Below are positions 1 to 11,090 of a stretch of 64,000 nucleotides of DNA, in pieces; position 1 is the stretch's first letter; each line of letters begins with the position of its first letter. The position numbers were made by a program, and so were the translations under genes. The DNA lies in NCBI RefSeq assembly GCF_029784135.1, contig NC_073746.1, positions 14,832,416 to 14,896,415 of the forward strand. Direction: 5' to 3'. Below the pieces are notes generated by a model, which searched no databases, was not told the DNA's origin, and was given only the letters and a program-made list of their open reading frames with translations. This DNA comes from Toxorhynchites rutilus septentrionalis (taxonomy: Eukaryota; Arthropoda; Insecta; Diptera; Culicidae).

Positions 1-540
1 GATAATCAACACTATAAAAGAGGTATTGTTGTCAAGGGCAAAAATAATTAAAATTATAAAATGAACGAACTACATTTTTCTGTCAATTGTTTAATTAACC
101 ATTGCATCTCTGAAAGAGCATCTCAGCCTTTCACTGTGCAACCCATTTTTAATGTCCCCTTTCTTTGACATAACGTTTTTTCCGAACGAATTAAAAACAA
201 ACGAAGTCAGAGTCACGTAAATGTTTACTCCTGCGATTTGAAAATATTCGATAAAAAGTGGAAGGAAGAGATGCCAGATGATTTAAAAAAAAAAGTAAAA
301 ACATGTGAATGTCTGTAAAAAATGTGGAAAAATCCTGTAAAAGTGTGCAGATCTATAGAAATGTCTTTTAACGTTAATTTTCACATATTCATTAATACTT
401 TGTACATCGCGATGCACGTAAGATTGTATTTTGTATATATACAGCCATTCCATGCCAAACCAATATAGTGGCTCTCAGATCTTCGTCAAAAGTGGTAATT
501 TTGTTCTTTATCGCAAAACATTAGACTCGTATTTATTAAT
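1..540. other. AT-rich non-coding DNA
   Basis: No open frame with recognisable homology and no repeat partner elsewhere in the window was noticed. The stretch is AT-rich with short poly-A and poly-T runs. Confidence 0.5.
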
Positions 541-1631
541 TTTTTTCATTGGGGTGCCCATTTCCATTTCTGGGTGATCCAAAAAATCTGTTTCTTTCTA
601 CTTTTTCCCAAAATGATTTTCTTCAAAAATTTATGACTTTCGAACCACTTAACCGATTTAGATGATCGACTTATCCAATGAGCCAATGAGCTTTAATTGA
701 AAAATATTGGACTTGCAGAGAATATGGATCCTATTTTCGTAATTATTGATTGTAGTCGTTTTTTAATGTTTTCATGGTTTTGGACTAGGGGGCGCTATAT
801 TTTTTTATATTTTTTCTTGAAAGCTGAGAATTTTTTACATAAAATATTTCGATATCAGAGATGTAATTTTTTCGTTTTTGAAAAATGATTTTTCAAAATT
901 ACTTTAGTATTAAATAGTTTTTTTTTCAAATGTATTCAAAGACTCGTGTCAATGAAGCGCCACACAGTCTGATAAGTGAAATAAATAGATCAAATACGTG
1001 TGCATTGCTCTTCTCTTACGAACACTATTACCCCATTTTTACACGTGGGTTTACCTATATTACTACAATGACTAGCTTCCACTTCCACCTTAAGGATGAT
1101 AAAATACACTTTCTATTGATGTCAATGCGCCCCTCAATTGAGCTAACTTTTAATCAATCACCAGATGATTATTTGGCACGTATTTAGACCTTTCCTGGAT
1201 TATAACACTCACAAATGTTGGGAACATCATGCTTGCACACCATTTGTATCCTTATGGTAGTGTTAGCCACTAGAGACTTGGGGCTTTTCAGCAAACATCA
1301 AACTCGTATCGTTATTTGTATGTTATTTTCATGAAGAAAAATCGATTTGCATTTACTAGTTGCGTAACATGGTCCGAAAAACAATTTTTCCCCATTTTTC
1401 CCACTACAAAAAGTCATAACTATTGGAACGATTCATATCATCGACATATCAAATTGAAGCTTACGAGTTATTTTTCTTTGAAAAAATATTACTTTTGCGA
1501 AAAAAATTGAATTTTTGTTTTTGTAATTATTGATTGAGTTAGCTTTTCATAGTTTTCTCGGTTAAAGATAGTAGCGCTATATTTTTTTATATTTTTTATG
1601 GAAAGCTGAGGATTATTTACCTAACATATCC
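541..1631 (+). repeat. Interspersed repeat, left arm, present inverted elsewhere
   Basis: Two parts recur inverted in this window. The part around 660-900, including GGGGGCGCTATA and the GATATCAGAGATG words, matches the reverse complement of about 7722-8080. The part 926-1370 matches the reverse complement of 12314-13160, where the copy carries about 400 extra bases. The predicted 85-residue frame at 930-1187 also exists in the inverted copy but has no known domain, and shared repeat ancestry explains that. The LINE at 1632 interrupts this repeat. It is probably the remains of a DNA transposon; family unknown. Confidence 0.7.
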
Positions 1632-2153
1632 TTTTTTTTTTCCCAAAATATATTTTTTATTAAGGCACATGTGGCGTTAGCCTGACGGGGCCGGGAGTCC
1701 AATATTTTGACAATTTTTGTCTTACAACTATGTTAGTAATATGTAACCGATTACTCGCGGTTGGCTCGAGGTTAGTATTACAAGTGTTCTCATAATTGGT
1801 ATGTTGCAGTCTTCGATGCTCTATACGTGTGCCCGACACGGGCTACTTCCTATTGGGATGCAGCTGACCATTAATCAGCAACGCTCCCTAGTCTGTACCC
1901 CATATCTAGCGTGGTGCGTCTTTCTCGACTCGAGGAATCCAGGATAGAATGGTCACTAGCCGGCGCAATCATCAGTTCGTGTAGAGTTGTCATGAGCGGT
2001 ACAACCTTTGGCTCTTGTTGAATGATCAGTGGACTGCACAACCTTTGGCCCGTGCATCTGTAAAGAGTGTGTGTATGTATTGCTGCGACTAAGTAAAAGT
2101 TTATCGATCGGATAGGAGGGATATGAAACGGGGACACAACGAAGGAAACATCA

Positions 2154-5100
2154 TTAAACGTTGACATCGGCGTTTCTGAGGAACAGGTATAGATGAAGCA
2201 GAAGATCAGGATCACGGCTACCTAAGACATCCCGGACGGGGATATCCGATTGTCTGCCTTGTGCTCTCAGTGCTCTAAAGAGCTGAGAGCGAGCAGCATG
2301 GAACCGGATGCACGACCAGACAACATGCTCGATGTCGTGGTAGCCATCGCCACAATCACAAAGATTGTTTGCTGCGAGCACAATGCGATAGAGATGCGCG
2401 TTTAGGTTGTAGTGATTGGACATAAGCCGAGATATCACGCGAATGAAATCACGACCTACATTCAATCCCTTGAACCATGCACTAGTCGAGACCTTAGGGA
2501 TAATCGTGTGTAACCAACGACCGAACTCATCTTCACTCCACATGCGCTGCCAACTAACGAGTGATGAGGAACGTGAAAAAATTCATTATAGGCAATTTGC
2601 CTTTCAAAAAGTGTGCCTTCTAAAGCACCCACCTTAGCTAGCGAGTCCGCCGTCTCATTCCCCGGAATCGAGCAATGAGAGGGAACCCATGCTAAGGTAA
2701 TCTTGAATAATTTTTCGACCAAAACACTCAATAGATGTCTTATTCTTGTTAGGAAATAAGATGAGCGTTTATCAACTTTCATTGAGCGGATTGCCTCTAT
2801 TGAGCTGAGACTGTCTGAAAAAATAAAATAGTGGTCGATGGGCAATGTTTCAATGATCCCTAATGCGTAATATATCGCACCCAGTTCAGCGACATACACG
2901 GAACAAGGATCTTTGAGTTTGAAAGAGGCACTGGAATTTTCATTGAAGATGCCGAAGCCAGTAGACCCGTTTATGAATGAACCGTCAGTAAAGAACATTT
3001 TATCAGATCCAACTTTCCCATATTCTGCCGAAAATATCGGCGGAATAGAATCGGAGCGTAGGTGATCTGGGATTCCATGGATTTTTTGTCGCATGGACAG
3101 ATCAAAAATGACAGAGGAATTGCAGAAGTATGGGAAGCAAACTTGGTTGGAGATGCCTGGCGAAGGGTGCACGACGTGGGTAAGGTACTCATGGTATAAA
3201 GACATAAAACTTGACTGAGGAGTCAGCTGGAGTAGATTTTCGAAGTTATCAATCACCAATGGATTCATGATCTTGCAACGGATGAGAAATCTGTAGGATA
3301 ATTCTGTGAACCGAAGAGTAAGCGGGGGTACTCCTGCCAAGACTTCGAGACTCATCGTATGTGTCGAATGCAAACACCCCATGGCTATACGCACGCAACG
3401 ATATTGTATCCTCTCCAGCTTGAGAATATGAATCCTGGCAGCTGATCGGAAGCAAAAACTGCCATATTCTAACACTGATAATATCGTTGTTTTGTACAAC
3501 TGAATGAGGTCTCCTGGATGGGCACCCCACCATGTTCCGGTAATTGTTTGGAGAAAATTGATTCTTTGCTGGCATTTCTGTTTCAAATACGCAATGTGTC
3601 TCCCCCAGGTACACTTAGAATCAAAATATACACCCAGGTATTTGAAAAACATAGAGTGTTGGATCGTTTTGCCGGATAGGTAAAGCTGGAATTGGGCGGC
3701 TTCGTGCTTCCTAGAAAAAACGACCATTTCAGTTTTCTCCGTAGAGAATTCGATACCCAGCTTGAGGGCCCACGTGAACAGATTGTTCATGGTATCTTGC
3801 AACGACTTTTGCAGAGCGACGGGATTAGTACCCGTGATGGAAATAACTCCATCGTCTGCAAGTTGTCTCAGCGTGCAGTCTCTAGTTAGACAATCATCCA
3901 TATCATTGACGTAAAAACTGTACAAGAGGGGGCTTAGGCAGGAGCCTTGCGGTAGGCCCATAAACAAACTGTAACGAGAAGATTTTGAGTTGCCATGAGA
4001 GAAATTCATGTGCTTTTCTGACAGCAAATTGTACAGGAAATTATTCAGAATTGGTGAAAGTCCACGATTATGAAGTTTCTCTGAGAGAATTTCCATGGAA
4101 ACTGAATCAAATGCCCCTTTGATATCGAGGAAAACGGAAGCCATTTGTTCTTTGCGAGCAAATGAGATTTGGATTTCAGAAGATAGCAGCGCCAGACAAT
4201 CGTTCGTCCCTTTACCTCGGCGGAAGCCAAACTGCGTATTTGACAGCAAATTGTTCGCTTCAATCCACTTGTCCAAACGAAGTAGAATCATTTTCTCTAA
4301 CAATTTACGAATACAGGATAACATTGCAATCGGCCTATACGAGTTGTGATCGCAAGCCGGCTTGTTGGGTTTCCGTATGGCTATCACTCTCACTTGTCTC
4401 CAGTCATGCGGGACAATATTCAGCTCCAGAAACTTGTTGAACAAGTTCAGCAAACGCTGTTTTGCCAAATCGGGAAGATTCTTCAACAAGTTGAATTTAA
4501 TCTTGTCCGACCCCGGAGCTGAATTGTTACATGAGAGGAGGGCAATTGAGAATTCTACCATCGAAAAATTCTCATAATCGCATTGGAGCGGAATATCGCG
4601 TACGACGCTTTGTGCAGGAACAGAATCGGGACAAACCTTCCTTGCAAATTTGAAAATCCAACGGTCAGAGTATTCCTCGCTTTCATTGGTATGGTTCCAG
4701 CCACGCATTCTCCTAGCCGTATTCCAAAGAGTATTCATAGCGGTCTCCCTTGACAAACCATTGACGAATTTCCGCCAATATCCACGCTTTTTTGCTTTAA
4801 TCAGACCTTTTAGTTTGGCTTCTAGAGCTTGATACTTTCGAAACCATTCCACTAATCCAGTTTTCCTGAATTTTTTGAAAGCGGTTGATTTTTCAAGGTA
4901 GACCTTTGAACATTCCTTGTCCCACCAAAGTGATGGAGGACGACGTCGGAAAGTGGTAGCCGGTACACGTTTCTTTTGAGCTTGAAGTGCGCTATCGTAA
5001 ATCAAACTTGATATAAAATTATACTCTTCAAGGGGAGGAAGTTCATGCATCGAAATGATTGCTTCAGATATTAATTCTGCAAATTTTCTCCAGTCAATAT

Positions 5101-5830
5101 TCTTCGTGAGGTCAGACGCAATATCGACTGACTCACTAGATTTTGATTCATTGGCGATCGATAAAATTATTGGTAGGTGATCACTACCGTAGGGATCTTG
5201 GATTACCTTCCATGTGCAATCCAGGGATAATGAAGAAGAGCAGAGAGATATGTCTAGCATACTTGCCCGTGCAGGAGGGTTGGCTATCCTAGTTGCTTCC
5301 CCTGTATTTAAAACTGTCATGTTGAATTTGTCGCACAGATCATAAATCAACGTGGCACGGTTGTCATCGTAGAGTGACCCTCATGCTGTTCCATGGGAGT
5401 TGAAGTCACCTAAGATTAACCGCGGCTCCGGCAATGCCTCGATAATATCAAAGAACTGATGGCGGCCTACCGTAGTCCTGGGAGGAATATATATCGAAGC
5501 AATGCAGAGTTCTTTGCCATTGATTTGTATCTGGCAAGCGACAACTTCAATGCCTGTAATCGATGGGATAGTGACTCTATAGAAGGAGTGACGTTTTTTG
5601 ATCCCCAATAGTACGCCACAAAACGAGTCGTTACGATCGAGGCGAATAATGTTGAAATCGTGAAAATTGAGCTCATCGGCTGAAGAAAGCCATGTTTCAC
5701 AGAGATAAAATACATCACAGTTAGAACTGTGAACTAAAAATTTAAATGGGTCTAGTTTAGGGATGATGCTTCTGCAATTCCACTGTATGACAGTGGTCAA
5801 ATCCTTAACCTCTTGCGCTGAATTAGGCAT
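2154..5830 (-). pseudogene. LINE family A ORF2 (endonuclease, reverse transcriptase, RNase H), broken
   Basis: About 1,225 codons. The N-terminal APE-like endonuclease shows WNCRS, CETW and GDFNSH, and later GSDHLP. The reverse transcriptase shows FLDIKGAFDS, GLPQGSCLSPLL and the catalytic ADD in LADDGV. The RNase H shows FTDGSF, AELGA, FSDSLSS and WVPSHCSIPGNETAD. The C-terminal Cys-His motif is CDCGDGYHDIEHVVWSC. Two breaks are visible. A single in-frame TGA near 5378-5383, just after GDFNSHGTA, splits endonuclease from RT. A 7-nt deletion near 2565, relative to the copy at 22.4 kb, shifts the frame for the last 130 codons, which stay open to a TAA at 2154. Apart from these the frame is clean, so inactivation is recent. 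It cannot work in cis without correction. Confidence 0.85.
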
Positions 5831-7235
5831 CGAGGGAAATGAACGCTGCTAAAAAGCCACATTTTTCTTTCAAAAATGTTCTCACAACCGGAAGCAAACA
5901 TAATACTATGCTTTTAAGAGGATCATTTATATTTAAAGCATTTAAAATGTTATCCACAAGGTCTGAAAGCGCAAGCAGGCCAGGTAGTGGCTGTTGCTTC
6001 GACCGCGAAAATGGAACAGACGTCTTCGTTGTTGTTCCGGGAAGTGCTGAGGACCCCTGGTTGGTAGCATGACCACGTAATCCGGGAGGTACTTGCTTCG
6101 GCCTATTCTCAGCACGTTCAGTTCGAGGCTTCATTCCAACTTGGGAAGTTTCGGTATTCTTTCTGGGGAGTGATGGAGAAGAAGTAATTTTTCTTTTCCT
6201 GATGGCACCCTGCGATGTACCGGAACATCCGGCATTGGGAGCGTCAGCAACAGGCTCGTTGTTCTGCAGAATGGAGTAGAGATTGTCCTGTGTCGTTGGC
6301 GCGGAACTCTTAAGCATTTCTGCAAAAGTCCGCTTGGAACGTTCCTTTAAGGAACGCTTGAGTTTTTCCCCTCGTTGTTTGTACACCGGGCATTGAATAA
6401 GATCATGAGGAGTCCCGCCGCAATGAAGACACTTGTGCTCTTTCGCGCAAGGATTCTCATCATGGCTCTCTCCACAATCTGCGCAACGTTTTTTATTGCA
6501 ACAATAGGCGGCCGTGTGACCGAGTTGCATACATTTGTTGCATTTCATTACCCGGGGTACAAACAATCGAACAGGTAAACGAAGTGCCCCTATTGCAACG
6601 TAATTTGGAAGGGCGGAACCCTCAAAAGTCACACGAAAAGAGTTTGTCCGATTGAGAATTCTTTTGTCATTTTTATGTGACACAGATTTCAGTCGATCGC
6701 ATGCAAGAATCTTCACAGTTTTTAGTGTGGAGTTCTTGAAGCGACCGACACCATCGATTATCTCTTTTCGGGTCAAACCCTTTTCGGTTATTACGCCGTC
6801 TATTTCGACGTTGCAACAGGGTACGTATACACGATACTCAATCGCAAAGAGGTCGCAGCGCGTTATTTTGTTCGCTTGGGTCCTGCTTGAGACGACAACT
6901 CGTAGTTTGTCTGGCCCCATCCGTGTAATTTCGGTAACGTCAGAAAAATGTTGAGTTAGTTCCTTCGAGATACGAATGACATTGAGAGGTTTGGATTTTC
7001 GTCTAAAGTACACAATGAATGGGCCTTTGGAGCCTTCAGGGTATTCTTTAGGACGAAAATCCTGTTTCTCGTCGATTTCCTCATCTTCGGAACTATCAAC
7101 TTCGTAAACAGAATTTTCTACCTCAATTTCTGCTTCATCCTCCTGCTCTTCAGGAGGAGGTTCGGTATCAGAAATATTCAATTGCGTCAACGGGGGGTCC
7201 TTTCCGCCCTCAGCCATATTAGAAAAATCGGCCAA
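5823..7235 (-). CDS. LINE family A ORF1 (gag-like nucleic-acid-binding protein)
   Basis: An intact 470-residue frame. Residues about 20-60 are strongly acidic (Glu/Asp-rich). Three zinc knuckles follow at about 231-284: CNKCMQLGHTAAYC and CLHCGGTPHDLIQC fit C-x2-C-x4-H-x4-C, with a variant CADCGESHDENPC between them. A basic Lys/Arg-rich stretch comes next. ORF1 proteins of this group bind the element RNA and help form the RNP that carries out target-primed reverse transcription. The stop codon overlaps the ORF2 start in ATGCCTAA (8-nt overlap), which suggests coupled termination and reinitiation. This is the only frame of the element that is still open, so the insertion is probably young. 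Confidence 0.85.
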   Translation of the reverse strand: MADFSNMAEGGKDPPLTQLNISDTEPPPEEQEDEAEIEVENSVYEVDSSEDEEIDEKQDFRPKEYPEGSKGPFIVYFRRKSKPLNVIRISKELTQHFSDVTEITRMGPDKLRVVVSSRTQANKITRCDLFAIEYRVYVPCCNVEIDGVITEKGLTRKEIIDGVGRFKNSTLKTVKILACDRLKSVSHKNDKRILNRTNSFRVTFEGSALPNYVAIGALRLPVRLFVPRVMKCNKCMQLGHTAAYCCNKKRCADCGESHDENPCAKEHKCLHCGGTPHDLIQCPVYKQRGEKLKRSLKERSKRTFAEMLKSSAPTTQDNLYSILQNNEPVADAPNAGCSGTSQGAIRKRKITSSPSLPRKNTETSQVGMKPRTERAENRPKQVPPGLRGHATNQGSSALPGTTTKTSVPFSRSKQQPLPGLLALSDLVDNILNALNINDPLKSIVLCLLPVVRTFLKEKCGFLAAFISLDA

Positions 7236-7715
7236 CTGTTTGATATGAACAGAATATAATAATTATCAAAATGAATAAGTAAAAAAAAAATATTATAAGG
7301 TTATGCTGCGGATAATATTTATATTAATTTATTTTATTTATATAAAATTCTAAAATGAAAAAAAGTTCCAATAAAATTTCAACGGTAATGTAACCAAGAA
7401 AAAATAGACACCCCTAATGCCAACGTTTGCCGATTTGGTAAACACACAGATGAACAATGGTGTAAATCGAGCACAGATGGTAGAAGGAATGATAGGAGGA
7501 CAAAAGAAAAATAAACTTATATTTGCCGCTGCTGTGTGGCGTGTGTGATAAATCTGTCTGAATTGTATCGTCTGCGTCTCGGTCGCGCACCACTTCGAGC
7601 TTCGCTCTACTCGCAAGCACAACCGATGAAAAAAAACACAGTCTGATTCGATGTGGAAAAAAACACCTTTGTTGGATCGTTTCGAAAACCTATCCGATCT
7701 ACTTGCGAGTTATCG

Positions 7716-8085
7716 AACGAATGATATCAGAGATGTTTTTAAGTTATAATTTTGTAAATTCAACATGCTTTAAGTCTTCGATCAATATTCCTATGTGACT
7801 AAACTAGACCTATGCGACTAGAATCCAATCTTCCTGCAAGTGTGATCTTTTTTCAAATTTTGCTTATTGGCTTCAATTTAATATATCGATCATCTAAATC
7901 GGTTCAGTAATTCAAATGTTATGATTTTTTGCAGAAAGTTATATTTGGACAAAGGGGGAAAAATGATTTTTCAAATCATCTAAAAAACGAAAAAATAGCA
8001 TCTCTGATATCGAGATAGGTTATGTAAAAAATCCCAGCTTTCAAGAAAAAATATAAAAAAATATAGCGCCCTCTAGTCCAAAGTA
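7716..8085 (-). repeat. Inverted copy of the repeat at 660-900
   Basis: The words CATCTAAATCGGTT, GATATCGAG, TTTCAAGAAAAAATATAAAAAAATATAGCGCCC and CTAGTCC are the reverse complement of the left-flank repeat. The LINE therefore sits between, or within, two inverted copies of one older repeat. Confidence 0.65.
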
Positions 8086-9365
8086 AAAAACAGGAAGTGG
8101 GTTATATCTATGGTATAACCGCAAGGGTGACGTAGGACTATCGTTGATTTAGAGATCATTTGTTTGAAGTTGAATCTAAATCCATCCTGAATGAATGAAT
8201 AAATAAATATTTGGGTGACTTCAAAAACGAGAGTGTTACTTTGAAGACTCAAGGTTTTATGCATCCAATATTGGATACAAAAAACCTTGTTCTGAAGAAT
8301 AATCTTCAGAAGCTTTCCTGTTAACTGCACTTGATTGACAAATCACATAACCAAATGTATGTGGTCGCAGTATTATATGGATATAAAACATTAAAATAAA
8401 CTCGCTTGAATGTAATTTTCAATTCCAAGGGGAACTGGCATATTATTTTTTAGCAACGATCATTTCTTTCCAGGTTTCCTCTCGATAACCAGCAAACGAA
8501 AAGAGTTGCGCGCGTGTATGTGTGTGTGTGGCGGCTGCTTCTATGTCTTCCCGAGGAACCGTATTTCGATGCTGATACTCTCTTGGTCACCTTCTCTTCT
8601 CCTTCTGATCGATCGGCTTTTCTGCGCTCCCTCACAGTTAAAACAAACTGATTGCATTTCAGGTCAGGTCAAGCCAGGTAATGAATACTTCGATCCCTCG
8701 CCGTTCAGCTCGTTCAGTAACGATGTTGTCGATGTCCTCAGGCGTCGTGCACAAATTACGTAACGCAAAAATCCGGATTTTGGACCTCCCCCCCCTTTCG
8801 TAACGCAATTTCCTATCTCTAATAAACAGAAAGTAACGCAACATCTAACCCCTCCCCCCTTATCGCGTTACGTAATTTGTGCACGACGCCTCACGAAAAA
8901 TGAATGGGTTTCACCATCAGAATATCATTTCAGTATGCTTTTCGTGCGTGATTGAATCGAGAGAAGGTGTGGTTTACGATGGCAATTTGGAAGGCAAACT
9001 AGAGGAGAATGAACTCTCTGAGTATGAAAATTTCGGCGACTGAGCAATAATCGATTGAAAATTATATAATTTTGGCGATACGAAACATTTTCCGTTTTTC
9101 ATGTTATGCATCCATTATTGGATACGAAAATATCCTACTGATGGGAAAGAATAATCTACAGAAGCTTTCCAGCTAATTACGCTTGATTGAAAAATTACGA
9201 AATCAAATGTATTTGGTCGCTGTGTTATATGGTTAGAAAACATTAAAATAAACTCTTTCGCATGAATGTATTTTTCAATTCCCAGGGAACTGGCAGATTG
9301 TTTTTCAACAACGATTAGATCTTTCCGGAATTTTCTCGATGCTGTATGGCATCCAAACGAAAATT
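8086..9365 (+). repeat. CAGGAAGTGGG repeat family, copy 1 (degenerate)
   Basis: It starts with CAGGAAGTGGGTTATATCTA and GACGTAGGACTATCG, then a tract that includes TTTTATGCATCCAATATTGG, AACTGGCA and a (TG)n run followed by CGGCTGCT. The same order occurs at 10600, at 13164, and on the other strand ending at 17793. Part of it (about 8660-9060) also matches 16940-17170 inverted. A palindromic MITE at 8741-8890 interrupts it. No coding frame is supported. Confidence 0.7.
8741..8890. mobile_element. 150-bp palindromic MITE with perfect 26-bp inverted ends
   Basis: Both ends read GGCGTCGTGCACAAATTACG and continue TAACGC, identical over 26 bp. The interior is C-rich (CCCCCCCC near 8789). It is flanked on both sides by TCA (8738-8740 and 8891-8893), a 3-bp target duplication. 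The sister repeat at 17091-17105 lacks the insert and has a single TCA (TGA on the plus strand), so this is a clean empty site. The 3-bp T-N-A duplication resembles the mosquito MITE class with 3-bp duplications; the superfamily is not certain. Confidence 0.9.
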
Positions 9366-9472
9366 CTCGTTTCAGTTTGGCCTGCAAAAAACTTTTCTGA
9401 ACTCTAATCCATCAAATTTGGAGCCCTGAAAAGGGCCGTTGATTATATGCTAAGCTAATATAGCACGCTCTC
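9366..9472 (-). repeat. Left arm of inverted repeat carrying the histone H3 3' end
   Basis: The reverse complement of this segment is nearly identical to 9882-9985. Both contain GAGCGTGCTATATTAGC, the histone stem-loop and CCAAATTTGATGGATTAGAG. The two arms enclose the H3 remnant and could form a hairpin about 100 bp long. Confidence 0.8.
9422..9437 (-). promoter_or_regulatory. Histone mRNA 3' stem-loop (H3 pseudogene)
   Basis: On the minus strand GGCCCTTTTCAGGGCT matches the metazoan histone stem-loop GGYYCTTTTCAGRRCC (six paired positions around a TTTC loop; the outermost is G-T). It sits just 3' of the H3 remnant. This element binds SLBP and directs histone pre-mRNA 3' processing. Confidence 0.88.
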
Positions 9473-9790
9473 CTCGGATACGATGGGCCAGCTGGATGTC
9501 CTTGGGCATGATGTGACGCGTTTTGCATGGATAGCACACAAATTGGTATCTTCGAATAAGCCTCCTGCAGCGTCATAGCCGCGGAACTTTGGAAGCGCAA
9601 GTCGGTTTTGAAGTCCTGAGCAATTCCACGATCCAAATGCTGCAAAGGTAGCTGCGGATCAGCAATTCGGTCGACTTCTGATAGCGATGAATTTCACGCA
9701 AAGTTTCCGGTCGATAGCGATGTGGCTTCTCCACCTATCCTGCTACTGGTGCGCTTATCCGAGCTGACTTCGTGTGCCTTACCACCGAAT
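9450..9790 (-). pseudogene. Histone H3 pseudogene
   Basis: The recognisable H3 run includes STGGKA-like GGKA near 9780, the pieces HRYRP and [12 protein letters not shown] in shifting frames, then [17 protein letters not shown] (close to the H3 sequence with V and A changed), LQEA, and in another frame [29 protein letters not shown]. Several internal stops, a deletion after LQEA (SEAYLVGL is mostly lost) and frame changes kill it. The H3 stop is lost and read through three codons (ILA) to a TAG at 9450. A histone-type 3' stem-loop follows 13 bases later, so the source was a replication-dependent histone gene, not a polyadenylated variant. Confidence 0.88.
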
Positions 9791-9881
9791 GACTAACGAG
9801 CTGTCTGCGAAAGACTAACGAGCTCGAGTCCTCACGGTGCGAGAGTAGAGTAAGAAATGAACCAAAGCAAAGGAAGCGTCA

Positions 9882-9985
9882 GAGCGTGCTATATTAGCTT
9901 AGCATATAATCAACAGCCCTTTTCAGGGCTCCAAATTTGATGGATTAGAGTTCATAAAAGTTTTTTACAGGCCGAACTGAAAGGA
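9882..9985 (+). repeat. Right arm of the H3 3'-end inverted repeat
   Basis: Carries the last H3 codons (GAGCGTGCT), the same spacer and the same stem-loop as 9366-9472, in opposite orientation. Only the 3' end of H3 is present here, so this arm arose by inverted duplication and not from a second full gene. Confidence 0.78.
9915..9930 (+). promoter_or_regulatory. Histone mRNA 3' stem-loop, second copy
   Basis: AGCCCTTTTCAGGGCT on the plus strand is a perfect stem with a TTTC loop and differs by one base from the copy at 9422-9437. It has no histone coding sequence upstream on this strand beyond a few terminal H3 codons. Confidence 0.85.
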
Positions 9986-10579
9986 GCATTTAGCGAAAAT
10001 CGTGGTTTCGATAATAATTCGTTACCGATAGGTGCCATGGATATGGATTTCCTTATGAAGAATATGAAATACATGACATGATGTAGTGAATATATCCGAA
10101 GAAATCACTTTGGTGAAACTGCATTATAAAATTATTTGTGTACGAATGCCGCAATCGATAGTCGACTCTAATTTGCGCTGGGTAATTTCCTCGGAGGACT
10201 CGATTCCTCCTTTGAGCATTAATAATCTCTTTCTGGCAAAACGATGTGGTATTAATCACATTATTTGAATGATAGAATGAAGAAGTTTTCTGCCAATTTC
10301 CTTCAACCTCCAAACGTATCTTTCTCCCGTTTGTCGTTTTCGCGTTCGCTAATCCTTTCTCACAACACCCATTTCTCGTTTGAGAAATTGTTGAGTAAAC
10401 ATTGTTTGCCAGTGCGCGTAGAGCGGGAATTCCTAAATATTCATTGCACCTCTAATAAATTGCCGAAAGACGTGGTCTTACGTTGATCGCACTTGATTGA
10501 AAAAATCGAAAACGAAATGTATTTGGTCGCAGCATTATATGAGTAGAAAGCAAATAATCGCTCGAAAATGACTTGTTTT
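9986..10579. other. Non-coding, no recognised feature
   Basis: No domain-bearing frame was found on either strand. The last part (about 10490 on) carries words of the CAGGAAGTGGG repeat family (TGTATTTGGTCGCAG). Confidence 0.45.
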
Positions 10580-10913
10580 TCGCGATGTGAAACATTTTCC
10601 GTTTTTCATGTTATGCATCCAATATTGGATACGAAAATTTCCACTGATGGGGAAACAAAATTTATAATATATTCAGAAGCTTTCCTGTTAATTGCGATTG
10701 ATTGAAAAATCACAAAACCAAATGTATTTGGTTGCAGTGTTATATGGATAGAAAACATTAAAATAAACTCTTTCGCATGAATGTATTTTTCAATTCCCAG
10801 GGGAACTGGCAGATTATTTTTCAGCAACGATGATAGCAACGAGAATTCCGCGCGTGTATGTGTGTGTGTGTGTGTGTGGCGGCTGCTCCGATGTTTCAAG
10901 CGGAACCGTGGCA

Positions 10914-10994
10914 TCACTCTCCTCCTGATGGATTCCCTTTTGGCCTTAGGTGCACAAACAGGCTCTTGGTGACACCGTTCATCAGCGCTTTCAT
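10914..10994 (-). other. 81-nt reading frame downstream of repeat promoter, copy 2
   Basis: ATG to TGA, 26 codons, starting about 64 bases downstream of the predicted start site. The peptide begins MKALMNGVTKSLFVH and ends PSGGE. Two other copies at 14916-14996 and 16333-16413 keep the frame, length and stop with four substituted codons in all. Protein family not recognised. Shared descent may explain the conservation without selection. Confidence 0.3.
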
Positions 10995-11055
10995 GATAAA
11001 CGAAATTAGCTTCACAACAACAGCGACAACATGCTCCAATCGCTGTTCAATCATA

Positions 11056-11090
11056 ACTGAGTGGGTTTACGAGCGGCGCTCGCTTATATA
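11056..11090 (-). promoter_or_regulatory. TATA plus initiator core promoter inside repeat copy 2
   Basis: On the minus strand TATATAAG (11090-11083) is followed 32 bases later by an arthropod-type initiator, CTCAGTT (A at 11058). The spacing is typical of RNA polymerase II. The same pair with the same 32-base spacing is found at 15056-15090 and 16239-16273. Function is inferred from sequence only. Confidence 0.55.

Larger units (their letters stand above)
1632..7715 (-). mobile_element. Non-LTR retrotransposon (LINE family A), nearly full length, I-superfamily type
   Basis: The order on the minus strand is: 5' UTR (about 7715-7236), ORF1 with three CCHC knuckles, ORF2 with APE-type endonuclease, reverse transcriptase, RNase H and a Cys-His C-terminal motif, a 3' UTR ending GGGGCCGGG...TTAATAAAAAATATATTTTGGG, and an A-tail (T-run 1632-1641 on the plus strand). 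The same 3' end occurs at 23.37, 55.5 and 63.7 kb, which fixes this boundary. The 5' boundary is approximate and was placed where the interrupted host repeat resumes (GATATCAGAGATG near 7729). No clear target duplication was found. RNase H plus a two-ORF layout points to the I/Loa/Outcast group; the exact clade needs a tree. Confidence 0.88.

Noticed and set aside
930..1187. 85-codon frame that is also present at 12892-13197 inverted
   Set aside because: Both lie in copies of the same repeat, there is no domain, and conservation follows from recent shared descent.
3249..3614. Other-frame ORFs inside the LINE, conserved at 21378-21746
   Set aside because: They are shadow frames of ORF2; they recur only because the LINE copies are nearly identical.
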